Shown here piece by piece: positions 47,045 through 55,207 of a DNA stretch of 64,000 bases. The notes beneath the pieces were generated by a model. The model worked only from the letters and a program-made list of their open reading frames with translations. It ran no database searches and was not told the DNA's origin. Made by a program: the position numbers and the translations under genes. The DNA comes from JBCBKL01 sp038521825 (lineage in GTDB: Bacteria; Pseudomonadota; Alphaproteobacteria; Rhodobacterales; Rhodobacteraceae), in contig JBCBKL010000003.1 in NCBI GenBank assembly GCA_038521825.1, positions 150,505-214,504 on the forward strand, in the 5' to 3' direction. Position 1 is the first letter of the stretch; each line of letters begins with the position of its first letter.

Positions 47045-47970
47045 TGCGGCGCGGCCTCCAGTCCGATGACGCGGTGGCGCAGCTTTTCGCTGCCGTAGTC
47101 GATCACAATCACCGTGACGAAGATGATGAGGAAGAGGGCAGAGAGGTCGGTGTATTCCTGCAGGCTCATGGCCTCGCGGATTTCCTGCCCCAGGCCGCCC
47201 GCCCCGACATAGCCAATGATCGAAGAAGCGCGCACGTTGATTTCAAAACGAAGCAGCGTGTAGCTGATGATGTTGGGAAGCACCTGCGGCACCGCCCCAT
47301 AGCGGATCTGATCGAACCACGTGCCTCCGGCGGCCTTGACCCCTTCGAGCGGGCGCATGTCGATGTTTTCGTTCACTTCGGAATAAAGCTTGCCCAAAGC
47401 TCCGGTGGCATGCAGCCCAATCGCCAGAACGCCCGCCATGGGGCCGACTGAGAAACAGAACACGAAGATCAACGCCCAGACGAGTTCTGGGACCGTTCGG
47501 GCGATCTCGAGATACCTGCGGCTGACCCACAAGACCCATCCATTCGGCGCAAGATTTCGCGAAGCGGGGAAGGAGAGAATAAAGCCGCCGATCACGCCTA
47601 ATGTCGTTGACATGAAGGCAATGAGCACCGTTTCCCACCATAGGCGCAGCCAGACCCGCCAGCGCCAGAACCACTCGCCCATGTCCGCGCCAAAGCTATC
47701 CCAACGAAGGGTTGGAATGGTCCGTTCTATGTATTCGCCAAGGCGTGGGATGCCTGCCGGGATGATCCAGCGCCATTCACGGGATCCGTCAGGCAGGGTT
47801 ACTTGTGTGACCCGAAAGAAATCACCGAGCCATGAGCTGAAGGCGAAAAAAATAAAGAATAGCGTGGAGGCAATAAGCCACGTCATCCGAGCCCGTCTGC
47901 GGGCATCGGCATACTGGACCTCAAACACATCGATAGCGTTCGTGGGCCCCGGATCGGTGATGGCTGTCAT
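47041..47970 (-). CDS. phnE: Phosphonate ABC transporter permease PhnE (first)
   Basis: 309 residues from MTAITDPG; the frame extends to 48087 but crosses the hairpin behind phnD, so that start is unlikely. Has the long periplasmic segment after helix 1 typical of one PhnE partner, the coupling loop (YSEVNENIDMRPLEGVKAAGGTWFDQI) and GYVGAGGLGQEIREA. Coupled to the second phnE. Confidence 0.92.
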   Translation of the reverse strand: MTAITDPGPTNAIDVFEVQYADARRRARMTWLIASTLFFIFFAFSSWLGDFFRVTQVTLPDGSREWRWIIPAGIPRLGEYIERTIPTLRWDSFGADMGEWFWRWRVWLRLWWETVLIAFMSTTLGVIGGFILSFPASRNLAPNGWVLWVSRRYLEIARTVPELVWALIFVFCFSVGPMAGVLAIGLHATGALGKLYSEVNENIDMRPLEGVKAAGGTWFDQIRYGAVPQVLPNIISYTLLRFEINVRASSIIGYVGAGGLGQEIREAMSLQEYTDLSALFLIIFVTVIVIDYGSEKLRHRVIGLEAAPQ

Positions 47971-47984
47971 AGTTGCTCCGACAG

Positions 47985-48012
47985 AAAAAGGGCGGCCGCA
48001 AGCGGGCCGCCC
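47985..48012 (-). terminator. Attenuator-type terminator between phnD and phnE
   Basis: GGGCGGCC (47990-47997) and GGCCGCCC (48005-48012) form a perfect 8-base stem with a 7-base loop; on the minus strand it is followed by TTTTT. It lies just after the phnD stop, 15 bases before the phnE start, and so should reduce permease expression relative to the binding protein. Confidence 0.7.
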
Positions 48013-48022
48013 CGAGAAGCGA

Positions 48023-48943
48023 TTAGCCGGAACGACGCTGCTTTCTGAGCCAGGCGCGCATATCGACGATCCACTGATAGCGGTCATGGTCGACGCGTTC
48101 GTAGCTTTCCACGTTGTTCGGGTTGTCGGCGGTCCAGTTCTGGAGCAGGCGGAACGCCTTCTGATCCTTTGTCGGCATCTCTTCGATGGCCAGCGTGACG
48201 GCCTCGATCAACTCGGCAGGCAGGTTGGCGCGCGCGGTGAAGGGGCCGGTGGTGATTTCTGGGCTTTCCCAGATCACGCAGATCTCACCCTCGTTGATCA
48301 TGCCTTTCTGAACCATGCGCTGCCAGCGCCCGTCGACCGCGTTGTTCTGCCAGGTTGCCGCGGCATCAAACGTACCTTGAACGACGCCTGAGACACCGGC
48401 TTCGTGGCTGCCTGAAAACGGAGTGTCGGCAAAGAATGTCTTCGGATCGTATTCCTGCGCGATATTGTAGTAGGGCACCGCATAGCCGCTGGTCGAGTCC
48501 GGGTCGGCGAAGGCAAGCACTTTGCCCTCGAGATCAGCGAGGGACGTGTAGCCCGAGTCACAGCGGACCGTGACGACCGAGTAATAACCCGTTGTACCGT
48601 CCGCCTTTTTCGGGGTGAGAAAAGGCACGACGCCGCCGTTTGTCGCGGTGTAAGCGGCCGCGTAGGAAGACGACCCAAGGCGCGCAAACTCGATCTGATC
48701 GGCAGCCATGGCCTGGATCACACCGTCGTAATTACCGGCCGTAAACACTTCGACTTCGACGCCCAGTGCACGTTCAAGATACTCTACGAATGGCGTCCAG
48801 CGCTTGACGCGGTCCTGTTCGTTTTCGCCGGAAAGAACACCGAACTTGATGACTTGGTAATCTTCTTTCCAGGCTTGGTTGTCAGCGGCGAAGGCCGCCG
48901 ATGTGGCAAGCGCGATAAGCGCCGTTGCAGTCAGAAAACGCAT
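48023..48943 (-). CDS. phnD: Phosphonate-binding periplasmic protein PhnD
   Basis: 306 residues with a signal peptide (MRFLTATALIALATSAAFA). PhnD/SsuA-fold features: LSGENEQDRVKRWTPFVEYLE, ARLGSSSYAAAY, the loop AFADPDSTSGYAVP that contacts the phosphonate, and FSGSHEAGVSGVVQG. Captures an organophosphonate, phosphate ester or phosphite; which one cannot be read. Confidence 0.93.
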   Translation of the reverse strand: MRFLTATALIALATSAAFAADNQAWKEDYQVIKFGVLSGENEQDRVKRWTPFVEYLERALGVEVEVFTAGNYDGVIQAMAADQIEFARLGSSSYAAAYTATNGGVVPFLTPKKADGTTGYYSVVTVRCDSGYTSLADLEGKVLAFADPDSTSGYAVPYYNIAQEYDPKTFFADTPFSGSHEAGVSGVVQGTFDAAATWQNNAVDGRWQRMVQKGMINEGEICVIWESPEITTGPFTARANLPAELIEAVTLAIEEMPTKDQKAFRLLQNWTADNPNNVESYERVDHDRYQWIVDMRAWLRKQRRSG

Positions 48944-48968
48944 GGAATGTCCCCCCGTTTGCGTTTGG

Positions 48969-49766
48969 TTATGCCGGGACCTTGACCGAGGTCGAAGTCA
49001 CGGCTTCGTTGAATTCCCTGAGGCCCTCGAGGCCATAGATGTCGCGCACCACGTCATCGGTGAGCTGTGCTGCGGTCCCGTCAAACATCACGCGGCCCTT
49101 CCGCATCGCGACAATCCGGTCGCAATAGGCGCGCGCCGTGTCGAGCGTGTGGAGGTTGACGAGAACGGTGATCCCGTCCTCGCGGTTGATCCGTTTGAGA
49201 CCATCCATGACGAGCGTTGCATTCGCCGGATCGAGCGAGGCGATCGGCTCGTCCGCCAGCATGATCCGAGGGTTCTGGACAAGCGCCTTGGCGATGGCGA
49301 CCCGCTGCTGCTGGCCACCCGAAAGCGTGCCTGCCCGCTGCAGCGCCTGTGGCGCCATATCTAGTCGGTCAAGCGCCTGAATGGCCATGGTGCGTTCTTC
49401 GTCCGTGAAACGCATGGCCATCGAGCTGAGAAACCCGTGATCGGCCAAGCGACCGATCAACACGTTGGTCAATACGTCCAGCCGCTCGACCAGGTTGAAC
49501 TGCTGAAAGATCATCGCGCAGTCGCGCCGCCATTGCCGCAGGGCCTTGCCCCGTAGCTGCGTGATGTCGGTGCTCTGAAACGAAATCGACCCCGAAGTGG
49601 GGTCGATCAGGCGGTTGATGAGGCGCAGCATAGTCGATTTGCCAGCACCCGACCGGCCGATGACACCGACAAACTGACCGGGATGAATTTCAAGCGAAAC
49701 CGCATCGACGGCGCGGGTTCCGGCGAAGTCCTTTGTAACCTGCTCAAGAACCAGTTTGGCTGTCAT
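48969..49766 (-). CDS. phnC: Phosphonate ABC transporter ATP-binding protein PhnC
   Basis: 265 residues. Walker [10 protein letters not shown] (about 35-43), Q-loop [17 protein letters not shown], signature LSGGQQQR, Walker [13 protein letters not shown], and the PhnC-specific [12 protein letters not shown] in place of the usual THD loop. Energises uptake through the two PhnE proteins. 25 bases upstream of phnD. Confidence 0.94.
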   Translation of the reverse strand: MTAKLVLEQVTKDFAGTRAVDAVSLEIHPGQFVGVIGRSGAGKSTMLRLINRLIDPTSGSISFQSTDITQLRGKALRQWRRDCAMIFQQFNLVERLDVLTNVLIGRLADHGFLSSMAMRFTDEERTMAIQALDRLDMAPQALQRAGTLSGGQQQRVAIAKALVQNPRIMLADEPIASLDPANATLVMDGLKRINREDGITVLVNLHTLDTARAYCDRIVAMRKGRVMFDGTAAQLTDDVVRDIYGLEGLREFNEAVTSTSVKVPA

Positions 49767-49859
49767 GAAAATTCATCCGAATGAGTCCTGCCTTGACGGA
49801 TAATCACGAAGGATGACACCGGCATTGCGGTTTCGTGAAAGCTCTGTCACAGCATTATG

Positions 49860-51044
49860 TCAGGCGATTGCGAGGGTCTGCGCCGTGCTGGAGAGCGGCA
49901 GGATGCCACTGGAATAGGCAAGTTGACCCGCACTGAATGTGGCCACCGCGCGCCCGATGCCCGACAGATCCGCAACAACCAGATCCGCCCGCAGCCCGGG
50001 CATGAGGCCACCGCGGTCGGTCAGCGCCAGCGCTTCGGCAGGGTTGGTCGTTGCGAGCCGGACCGCCCCGCTCAGATCGCTTCGGTCGGCTTCTGCCAGG
50101 ATCTTGATGGCAGGCAGTATCGTGCCCGGATGGTAATCGGCCGCGAGAATACTGAGCAGTCCCTTGGAATGCGCCTCGCGCGCGGACAGATTGCCGGAAT
50201 AGGATAGGCCGCGCAGGGCATTCGGTGCTCCCATTGCCGTCATCATACCACGCGAGATCGCGATGCGCGCCGCATCCTCGGTGACGGGGAATTCACTGAT
50301 GGAGGCGCCCATATCGGCCATCAGATTGGCCTTTTTCGGGCTGTCGTCATCGTGGCTGGCCATGCTGACGCCGTTCGCCTTGCAAACTGCAGACACCGCT
50401 TCGAGGGTCGAGAGGATCACTGCTTCGGGGCGGTGACGTTCCGCGATCTTGTTGGTCACGATCTGCCGCGCTTCGAACTCGCTGACACCGCGTATATGCG
50501 CGATCTGGTCGACGAAGCGCTCGATGTCGCGATACTGGCCTTGACCGGGCGTGTGATCCATCAATGAGACAAGATCGACCATGCCATCCATAACGAGCGC
50601 GGCCAGCACCTCGACGGCATTGTCAAACGTGATGTCGAAACGGGCGTGGATCTTGTGGTCGATCCGCAGACCCGACCGTGACCTTTGAAGGGCGCGGATG
50701 GTGGCGCTGGTATGCTCGTAAGACCGGGGCGCCCCGTCGGCGGCAGATCGGGAAAACGATACTGCGGCATAGGCCGTCGTCACGCCTGACGCAGCAAGCC
50801 GCGCATCCAGCTGCATCAGGGCCAGTTCCATAGGGATCGTGACGCGGGGGCGGGGTTCGAGCTCGATCTCGATCATGTCGCCATGCATGTCGATGAAACC
50901 GGGCATCAGACACAGGTTGCGGCCGGGAATGCCGCCCGGGACCGGCGCATCGGTGATTTCAGCGATATGGCCATCCTCGATGCGCAACGATCCGTGCTCG
51001 ATCACGCGGTCGGGCAGAACCAGGGTAAAGTCGGAAAACCACAT
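49860..51044 (-). CDS. phnM: PhnM-like amidohydrolase, copy 2 in the phn operon
   Basis: 394 residues, closer to E. coli PhnM than copy 1: FIDMHGDM, VSLMDHTPGQGQY, MASHDDDSP, ISEFPVTEDAARIA and MGAPNALRG. The family GGSHSGN reads GLSYSGN and DYYP reads DYHP, changes close to the active site. Follows the phnF regulator by 37 bases and precedes phnC by 93. In the C-P lyase pathway it would hydrolyse the triphosphate, but phnGHIJKL are not in this window. Confidence 0.86.
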   Translation of the reverse strand: MWFSDFTLVLPDRVIEHGSLRIEDGHIAEITDAPVPGGIPGRNLCLMPGFIDMHGDMIEIELEPRPRVTIPMELALMQLDARLAASGVTTAYAAVSFSRSAADGAPRSYEHTSATIRALQRSRSGLRIDHKIHARFDITFDNAVEVLAALVMDGMVDLVSLMDHTPGQGQYRDIERFVDQIAHIRGVSEFEARQIVTNKIAERHRPEAVILSTLEAVSAVCKANGVSMASHDDDSPKKANLMADMGASISEFPVTEDAARIAISRGMMTAMGAPNALRGLSYSGNLSAREAHSKGLLSILAADYHPGTILPAIKILAEADRSDLSGAVRLATTNPAEALALTDRGGLMPGLRADLVVADLSGIGRAVATFSAGQLAYSSGILPLSSTAQTLAIA

Positions 51045-51081
51045 TGTCTTGCTGACCGCTTGTTATTGAGAGAGTTGAGGC

Positions 51082-51819
51082 TCAGGCATCGCGGTAGGGT
51101 CCGGTGACGCTGCCGGTTGCGACATTGAACTTGACCCGCGTGCCCGACCAGATGACCTTGCTAAAACTGATGGGCCGCCCCTCCATATCCGTGTCGATGG
51201 CCCTGATCACGATGACGGGCTGGTCCGGATGCTGCTTGAGCAGCTTAGCCTCGTCTTCGCGGGCGCGGCGGCAATGCATCGCCGTCTCGCCACGCAGGTA
51301 ATCGTCGATGCCATAGCTCTTGTAGGTTGCGGTGACAGAACCCAGAACCTTGCGGCGTTCACTGAATTCGGTAAACCTTTGGGCCTCGTGATAAAGTGAC
51401 CCGAAAGAGATCGGCAGGCCATCCGCGTAGTTAAGCCGGGTCGTCTTGATCACGGGCGTATCGGTTGCGAGTCTCAGCGCTTCGGCGACCTGTTTCGTGG
51501 CCGGGATCGTTTCGGTGTCCAGAAGCGCCCCGCTGATGTCATAGCCCTGGGGTAGCAGGTTGCTATGCAGGCGCGTGCGGGCCCCGATCGTATAGGTGAC
51601 GTTCGGGGTCGCTTCGACAAAGGTGCCGCGGCCCTGTTCGACGCTTAACCGACCTTCTTTTGCCAACTCGGATATAGCACGCCGGATCGAGTGCCGCCCC
51701 GCGCCAAAGATCGCGCCCAGTTCCGCTTCATTTGGCAGCCGGTCACCCGGTTGCAGCACCCCGTCGCGGATATCCCGTTCAATCGTGTCGCGGATATGCC
51801 GCCACCTGTCTTTCAGCAT
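51082..51819 (-). CDS. phnF: GntR-family regulator with UTRA domain (PhnF-like)
   Basis: 245 residues. Winged HTH at 1-70 (GDRLPNEAELGAIFGAGRHSIRRAISEL) and a UTRA effector domain at about 95-240 (LNYADGLPISFGSLYHE, VIVIRAIDTDMEGRPISFSKVIW). PhnF proteins repress phosphonate genes. First gene of the leftward phn operon, with a candidate Pho box upstream. Confidence 0.88.
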   Translation of the reverse strand: MLKDRWRHIRDTIERDIRDGVLQPGDRLPNEAELGAIFGAGRHSIRRAISELAKEGRLSVEQGRGTFVEATPNVTYTIGARTRLHSNLLPQGYDISGALLDTETIPATKQVAEALRLATDTPVIKTTRLNYADGLPISFGSLYHEAQRFTEFSERRKVLGSVTATYKSYGIDDYLRGETAMHCRRAREDEAKLLKQHPDQPVIVIRAIDTDMEGRPISFSKVIWSGTRVKFNVATGSVTGPYRDA

Positions 51820-51862
51820 TGTCTTGCCATTCGTTCGGATGACTGAACGCTAAGGGCAGACT

Positions 51863-51880
51863 GGCACAGTTTGATGACAT
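51863..51880 (-). promoter_or_regulatory. Candidate Pho box upstream of phnF
   Basis: On the minus strand the sequence ATGTCAT-CAAA-CTGTGCC has the 7-4-7 layout of a PhoB site (CTGTCAT-N4-CTGTCAT): one mismatch in the first half and three in the second. It lies 44 bases upstream of the phnF start, a suitable distance for PhoB activation under phosphate limitation. Confidence 0.35.
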
Positions 51881-52206
51881 CTGGACTTTGCCTGTTAGAT
51901 ACAGAAAGATCACGTGTCCGACATGAACCCGTTACAGCCGATCAGAACCAGAGCTGTTCCGTTGGCTGGCTCAGTGGGACGAGCACGCCGTCGTCGCGCA
52001 TGCACCAAGATATGCTTGGCGAGCGCGTATCGGACTAATCCAGCGTTGCGACGCAGGCGAGGTTCAGGTCTCATTTTTCTGCAGTGCCGCGTGATTCACG
52101 ATCGGAAACCTGTCGTTTATCGGCCATAAGGCCTGTGTCTAGAGCCAGTTGTTGGAGGTACGAGAGTCCGCCTCCAATCACCCCAGAATGTGTACGAGGT
52201 TGATAG
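51881..52206. other. Gene-free interval upstream of the immunity gene
   Basis: About 326 bases without a supported gene between the Pho-box candidate and the Imm11-like gene. Contains no recognisable RNA or repeat. Confidence 0.45.
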
Positions 52207-52860
52207 GTGACGGAACAGGTTTGGTGGTTTGAACCCACGGAGCACCCGGGAATGGATGGGTCCGGGATCAGGCCATGGGCGGATTATGAGCTTGCGACTT
52301 TAGCGCCAAAGATACGTAATAGCAAAGTCGCGTTTACCGATGAGGATCGACCGACCGCCCTTTACTTCGACGGTCGCACAACAGCGGAACGCCGTGATAA
52401 TCCTGGTGACTTCCTATTCACGATGATGGGCGGCCTTTTAATTTCCGAGGCCTTTTTCGATCTGTTGTCCGATTTCGATCTGGGTGAGACACAGATCATT
52501 GAATTGCCGCTGTATGATGGCAAACCCATCAACAAGTTTGATTCTGTACCAGATTTGACCAAGCGCCGACCCGGCCGCTGGTTCCTGCTGCATATCATCG
52601 CGCGGAAAGACAGTTTTGTGTATGACGCGTCACGCGGTGTTCTGCCGGCAAGCGAGTATGGTTCAAATACGCCAGATGTGCCCTATCCGGAAGATCTCAG
52701 CATCGCGGTGGATCGCTCTTCTCTAGAAGGTTGTGACCTGTGGCGCGAAGTGAACTTCAGGCAGAAGTATATATTTCTGTCTGACCGCTTGCGCTCTGCG
52801 CTGGCAGCGTCGGATCTGCAGCTCGACAAGCTCAGGTTTCATAAATGCGCGCTTGTCTAA
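52207..52860 (+). CDS. Imm11-like immunity protein (DUF1629)
   Basis: 217 residues from GTG 52207. The pattern fits the DUF1629/Imm11 family of polymorphic-toxin immunity proteins: WWFEPTEHPG at the start, a middle FDLLSDFDLGETQIIELPLYDGKPI segment, and VNFRQKYIFLSDRLRSALAASDLQLDKLRF at the end. Soluble, acidic, no signal. The base composition is more AT-rich than its neighbours, suggesting transfer. An AHH-nuclease-like fragment follows 32 bases downstream. Confidence 0.68.
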   Translation: MTEQVWWFEPTEHPGMDGSGIRPWADYELATLAPKIRNSKVAFTDEDRPTALYFDGRTTAERRDNPGDFLFTMMGGLLISEAFFDLLSDFDLGETQIIELPLYDGKPINKFDSVPDLTKRRPGRWFLLHIIARKDSFVYDASRGVLPASEYGSNTPDVPYPEDLSIAVDRSSLEGCDLWREVNFRQKYIFLSDRLRSALAASDLQLDKLRFHKCALV

Positions 52861-52892
52861 GCAACCTGTGAGCAAAAGACTGGAAGTTTAGT

Positions 52893-53189
52893 ATGGCTAA
52901 TGGTTTTTCTGTCCAGGTACATCATCTTATTGAAACGTCTAGGCAGCAACTTATCGTAAAGATCTCAACGATCTGTTTGGCGGACAGGATCACAATCGAT
53001 ACCACAGAGACGCACAAAAACACTAAAGTTGTCGTTGTGGCAGACCGGTCGTTGGTAGATCCGTTGGCCTCACTAAGAAATCAGGGCGACGAAAATGCAT
53101 TCCAAGATGCGGGCATAGGTATTCATAGTCACAATAGCGGTCATGCCGGATATGATGCTTTTCAAGCTGAGCAGTCCCAAAAGCTTTGA
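52893..53189 (+). CDS. AHH-nuclease-like toxin fragment
   Basis: 98 residues from ATG 52893 with GGAAG 6 bases upstream. The N-terminal VQVHHLIE and the C-terminal HNSGHAGYDAF match the two ends of the AHH nuclease toxin fold; LRNQGDENAFQDAGIGI resembles the middle. The connecting part is shorter than in family members and no toxin delivery domain precedes it. I read it as a degraded or orphan toxin C-terminus left beside its immunity gene. AT-rich like its neighbour. Confidence 0.5.
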   Translation: MANGFSVQVHHLIETSRQQLIVKISTICLADRITIDTTETHKNTKVVVVADRSLVDPLASLRNQGDENAFQDAGIGIHSHNSGHAGYDAFQAEQSQKL

Positions 53190-53263
53190 CGACGGACACG
53201 ACGGATCAACCGAGCCTTGCCCTTGAGCTAGGGCGGGGGGTTTAAAGCGACCTGAGTAGGCGG

Positions 53264-53983
53264 TCACTCGGACTCCAGGAGCTTGGGCCAGTCGGTCATG
53301 ATGCCGTCGGCGCCGTCATTCAGAAATCGGCGGGCCAAAGTGGCGTCATTGATTGTGGCGATGGCCACGTCCAGTCCCGCTGCGTGCATCGCCGCTATGT
53401 CGTGCGCTGTCGTCCATTCGGCGTTGCAGTGGATGGCCGACAATCCGAGCACGGCCTTGGCCGCCGAAGGATCGCGCGGCGGGCGCAAGCTGGCCAAACC
53501 CAGGTCGATGTCAGGGCGCGTTTCCGCAACCGTGCGCAAAGCCGTTACTGAAAAACTGGTGACCATGATCGGAAATTCCGGTGATGCCGGAAGCAGGTCA
53601 GCCACCGCGCATGCGTCGTCGGCATCGATGCCCCAGGTGGCCTTGATCTCCAGGATCAGCCCGAGATCCCTTTCCGCGCAAAGCTCGATTGCACTGGACA
53701 AGGTTGGAATGCCTTCGTCGGTCAGGTCGCCGGTCTCAGGATCGCGGGTGCGGAGGGCTCGCACTGTTACCATGTCCGACATAGCCACTGGACCCGCTCC
53801 ATTGGTCGTCCGTTCGAACGTGTGGTCATGTATCACGATGACACCGCCATCGTTGAGCACCTGGGCATCAAGCTCGATCCAGCGACACCCCGCGGCATGG
53901 GCCGCCTCAAAGGCCGCAATCGTGTTTTCCGGCTTTTGAGCCGAGGCGCCACGATGGGCAATGATGGGTCCCGCAGCGGTCAT
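53264..53983 (-). CDS. ugpQ: Glycerophosphodiester phosphodiesterase
   Basis: 239 residues. GDPD TIM barrel: HRGASAQKPENTIAAFEAA (catalytic His and Glu), IELDAQ and VIHDHTFERTTNGAG, with KATWGI and DWPKLL later. Hydrolyses glycerophosphodiesters to glycerol 3-phosphate and an alcohol. No signal peptide, so it acts in the cytoplasm on imported substrate. Last gene of the ABC operon. Confidence 0.93.
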   Translation of the reverse strand: MTAAGPIIAHRGASAQKPENTIAAFEAAHAAGCRWIELDAQVLNDGGVIVIHDHTFERTTNGAGPVAMSDMVTVRALRTRDPETGDLTDEGIPTLSSAIELCAERDLGLILEIKATWGIDADDACAVADLLPASPEFPIMVTSFSVTALRTVAETRPDIDLGLASLRPPRDPSAAKAVLGLSAIHCNAEWTTAHDIAAMHAAGLDVAIATINDATLARRFLNDGADGIMTDWPKLLESE

Positions 53984-54005
53984 GGTCTTTCCTGTCTGGG
54001 TTGAG

Positions 54006-54033
54006 GCGCTGGCCAGGTTGCTCCGGCCAGCGC
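54006..54033 (-). other. Intercistronic stem-loop between binding protein and GDPD genes
   Basis: GCGCTGGCC (54006-54014) pairs perfectly with GGCCAGCGC (54025-54033) around a 10-base loop, between the binding-protein stop and the GDPD start. No T-run; probably an mRNA stabiliser or partial stop. Confidence 0.6.
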
Positions 54034-54041
54034 GGTCCTGA

Positions 54042-55166
54042 TCAGCGCTCGAGGGCTACATTTTCGATGAACGCCTGACGGATTTCCGTGTTGAACGGGT
54101 TGCCCGGCCAGATCGTCTGGAAGGCGCGCATTTCGTTGGGAACCAAGGCGTTGCTGTCGTCTGCATCCGGATGCATCGGGGCGGCGCCAAAGACTTCGTT
54201 GAACTTGGTCTGCGTTTCAGCCGAGCTGACCCAGTTCATGAAAACAAGAGCTGCGGCCGGGTTCGGGGCGTTTGCAGGCACGACGTTGTAGTTGCCGCCG
54301 CCGTTCATGCCGAACTCAGGGATGTAGAAGGCAATGCGGTCGTCGACTTCGCCCTTGCCCTGAAGGTTGAAAAGGTGGTCTTCCCAGGCTGCCACGGCCA
54401 CGAATTCGCGGTTGGACAGGCGCACGAGGCTGTCGGTGTTGGATGCGGTGATCACATAGCCCTCTGGATCATCAAGGAACCAGTCCCAGGCCGGCTGAAG
54501 CATCACCATCTTGTCTTCGGACACGGCACCGTCAAGGAATTCGGCTTCCGGCAGGTCGGTGACGTGGCGGGCGATGTTCTGGATGAATGACGGGCCGGAT
54601 CCGCCGTTTTCATAGTTGAAGCCGAACTTGCCGGGCGAGCTTGCGAAGAACGCCTTGAACTCTTCAACCGTCTGCGGCGCGTCTTCGAAGGACAGGACTT
54701 CGGGGTCATAGGCGATGCCGGTCTGGTTGCCCCAATAGGCGAAGGCATAGCCCATGCCGTCATAGCCGCCCAGTTCGGTGACCATCTTGGGGCCATTGGG
54801 AAGAACATCTGTCAGCGGGCCAACGGTCATCTCGGCGGGGTCGAATAGGTCGATGCGGTCAAGGCCCATGGCCAGAACGTCGATGTCACCCGTATCACGA
54901 CCGGCTTCTGCAAGGAATTTCTCGATATTACCGTCATGGGTGCCTTCGGGGATCGTGACTTCGATTCCGTATTCGGCGGTGAAGGCGTCAGCGATCTCGC
55001 GATACTGGGGCTGGAAATACCAGACGAACCAGCTGACTTCGCCTTCTTCCTTGGCCTGTGCGACGATCTCGTCCCAGGGCTTGGATAGTAGATCCGAGTG
55101 ACCTCCGGCCGTGGCGCCAGTGACCAGCGCTGCGATGGCAGCAGATACGATAAGGGTGCGGTACAT
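54042..55166 (-). CDS. ABC transporter substrate-binding protein (spermidine/iron-type cluster)
   Basis: 374 residues from MYRTLIVSAA with GGAGAAAG upstream; signal peptide to about residue 21. Resembles the PotD/AfuA-like binding proteins: VSWFVWYFQPQYREIADAFTAEYGIEVTIPEGT, then YWGNQTGIAYDP and AALVFMNWVSSAETQTKFNEVFG. The neighbouring cytoplasmic GDPD suggests glycerophosphodiester import (inference). Confidence 0.9.
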   Translation of the reverse strand: MYRTLIVSAAIAALVTGATAGGHSDLLSKPWDEIVAQAKEEGEVSWFVWYFQPQYREIADAFTAEYGIEVTIPEGTHDGNIEKFLAEAGRDTGDIDVLAMGLDRIDLFDPAEMTVGPLTDVLPNGPKMVTELGGYDGMGYAFAYWGNQTGIAYDPEVLSFEDAPQTVEEFKAFFASSPGKFGFNYENGGSGPSFIQNIARHVTDLPEAEFLDGAVSEDKMVMLQPAWDWFLDDPEGYVITASNTDSLVRLSNREFVAVAAWEDHLFNLQGKGEVDDRIAFYIPEFGMNGGGNYNVVPANAPNPAAALVFMNWVSSAETQTKFNEVFGAAPMHPDADDSNALVPNEMRAFQTIWPGNPFNTEIRQAFIENVALER

Positions 55167-55207
55167 GGTTTCTTTCTCCGGATTGAAGGTGCAGGCGGGC
55201 TGCGGAT

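Noticed and set aside
47390..48391. 333-codon plus-strand frame
   Set aside because: Antisense to phnE and phnD, which have full motifs and operon structure.
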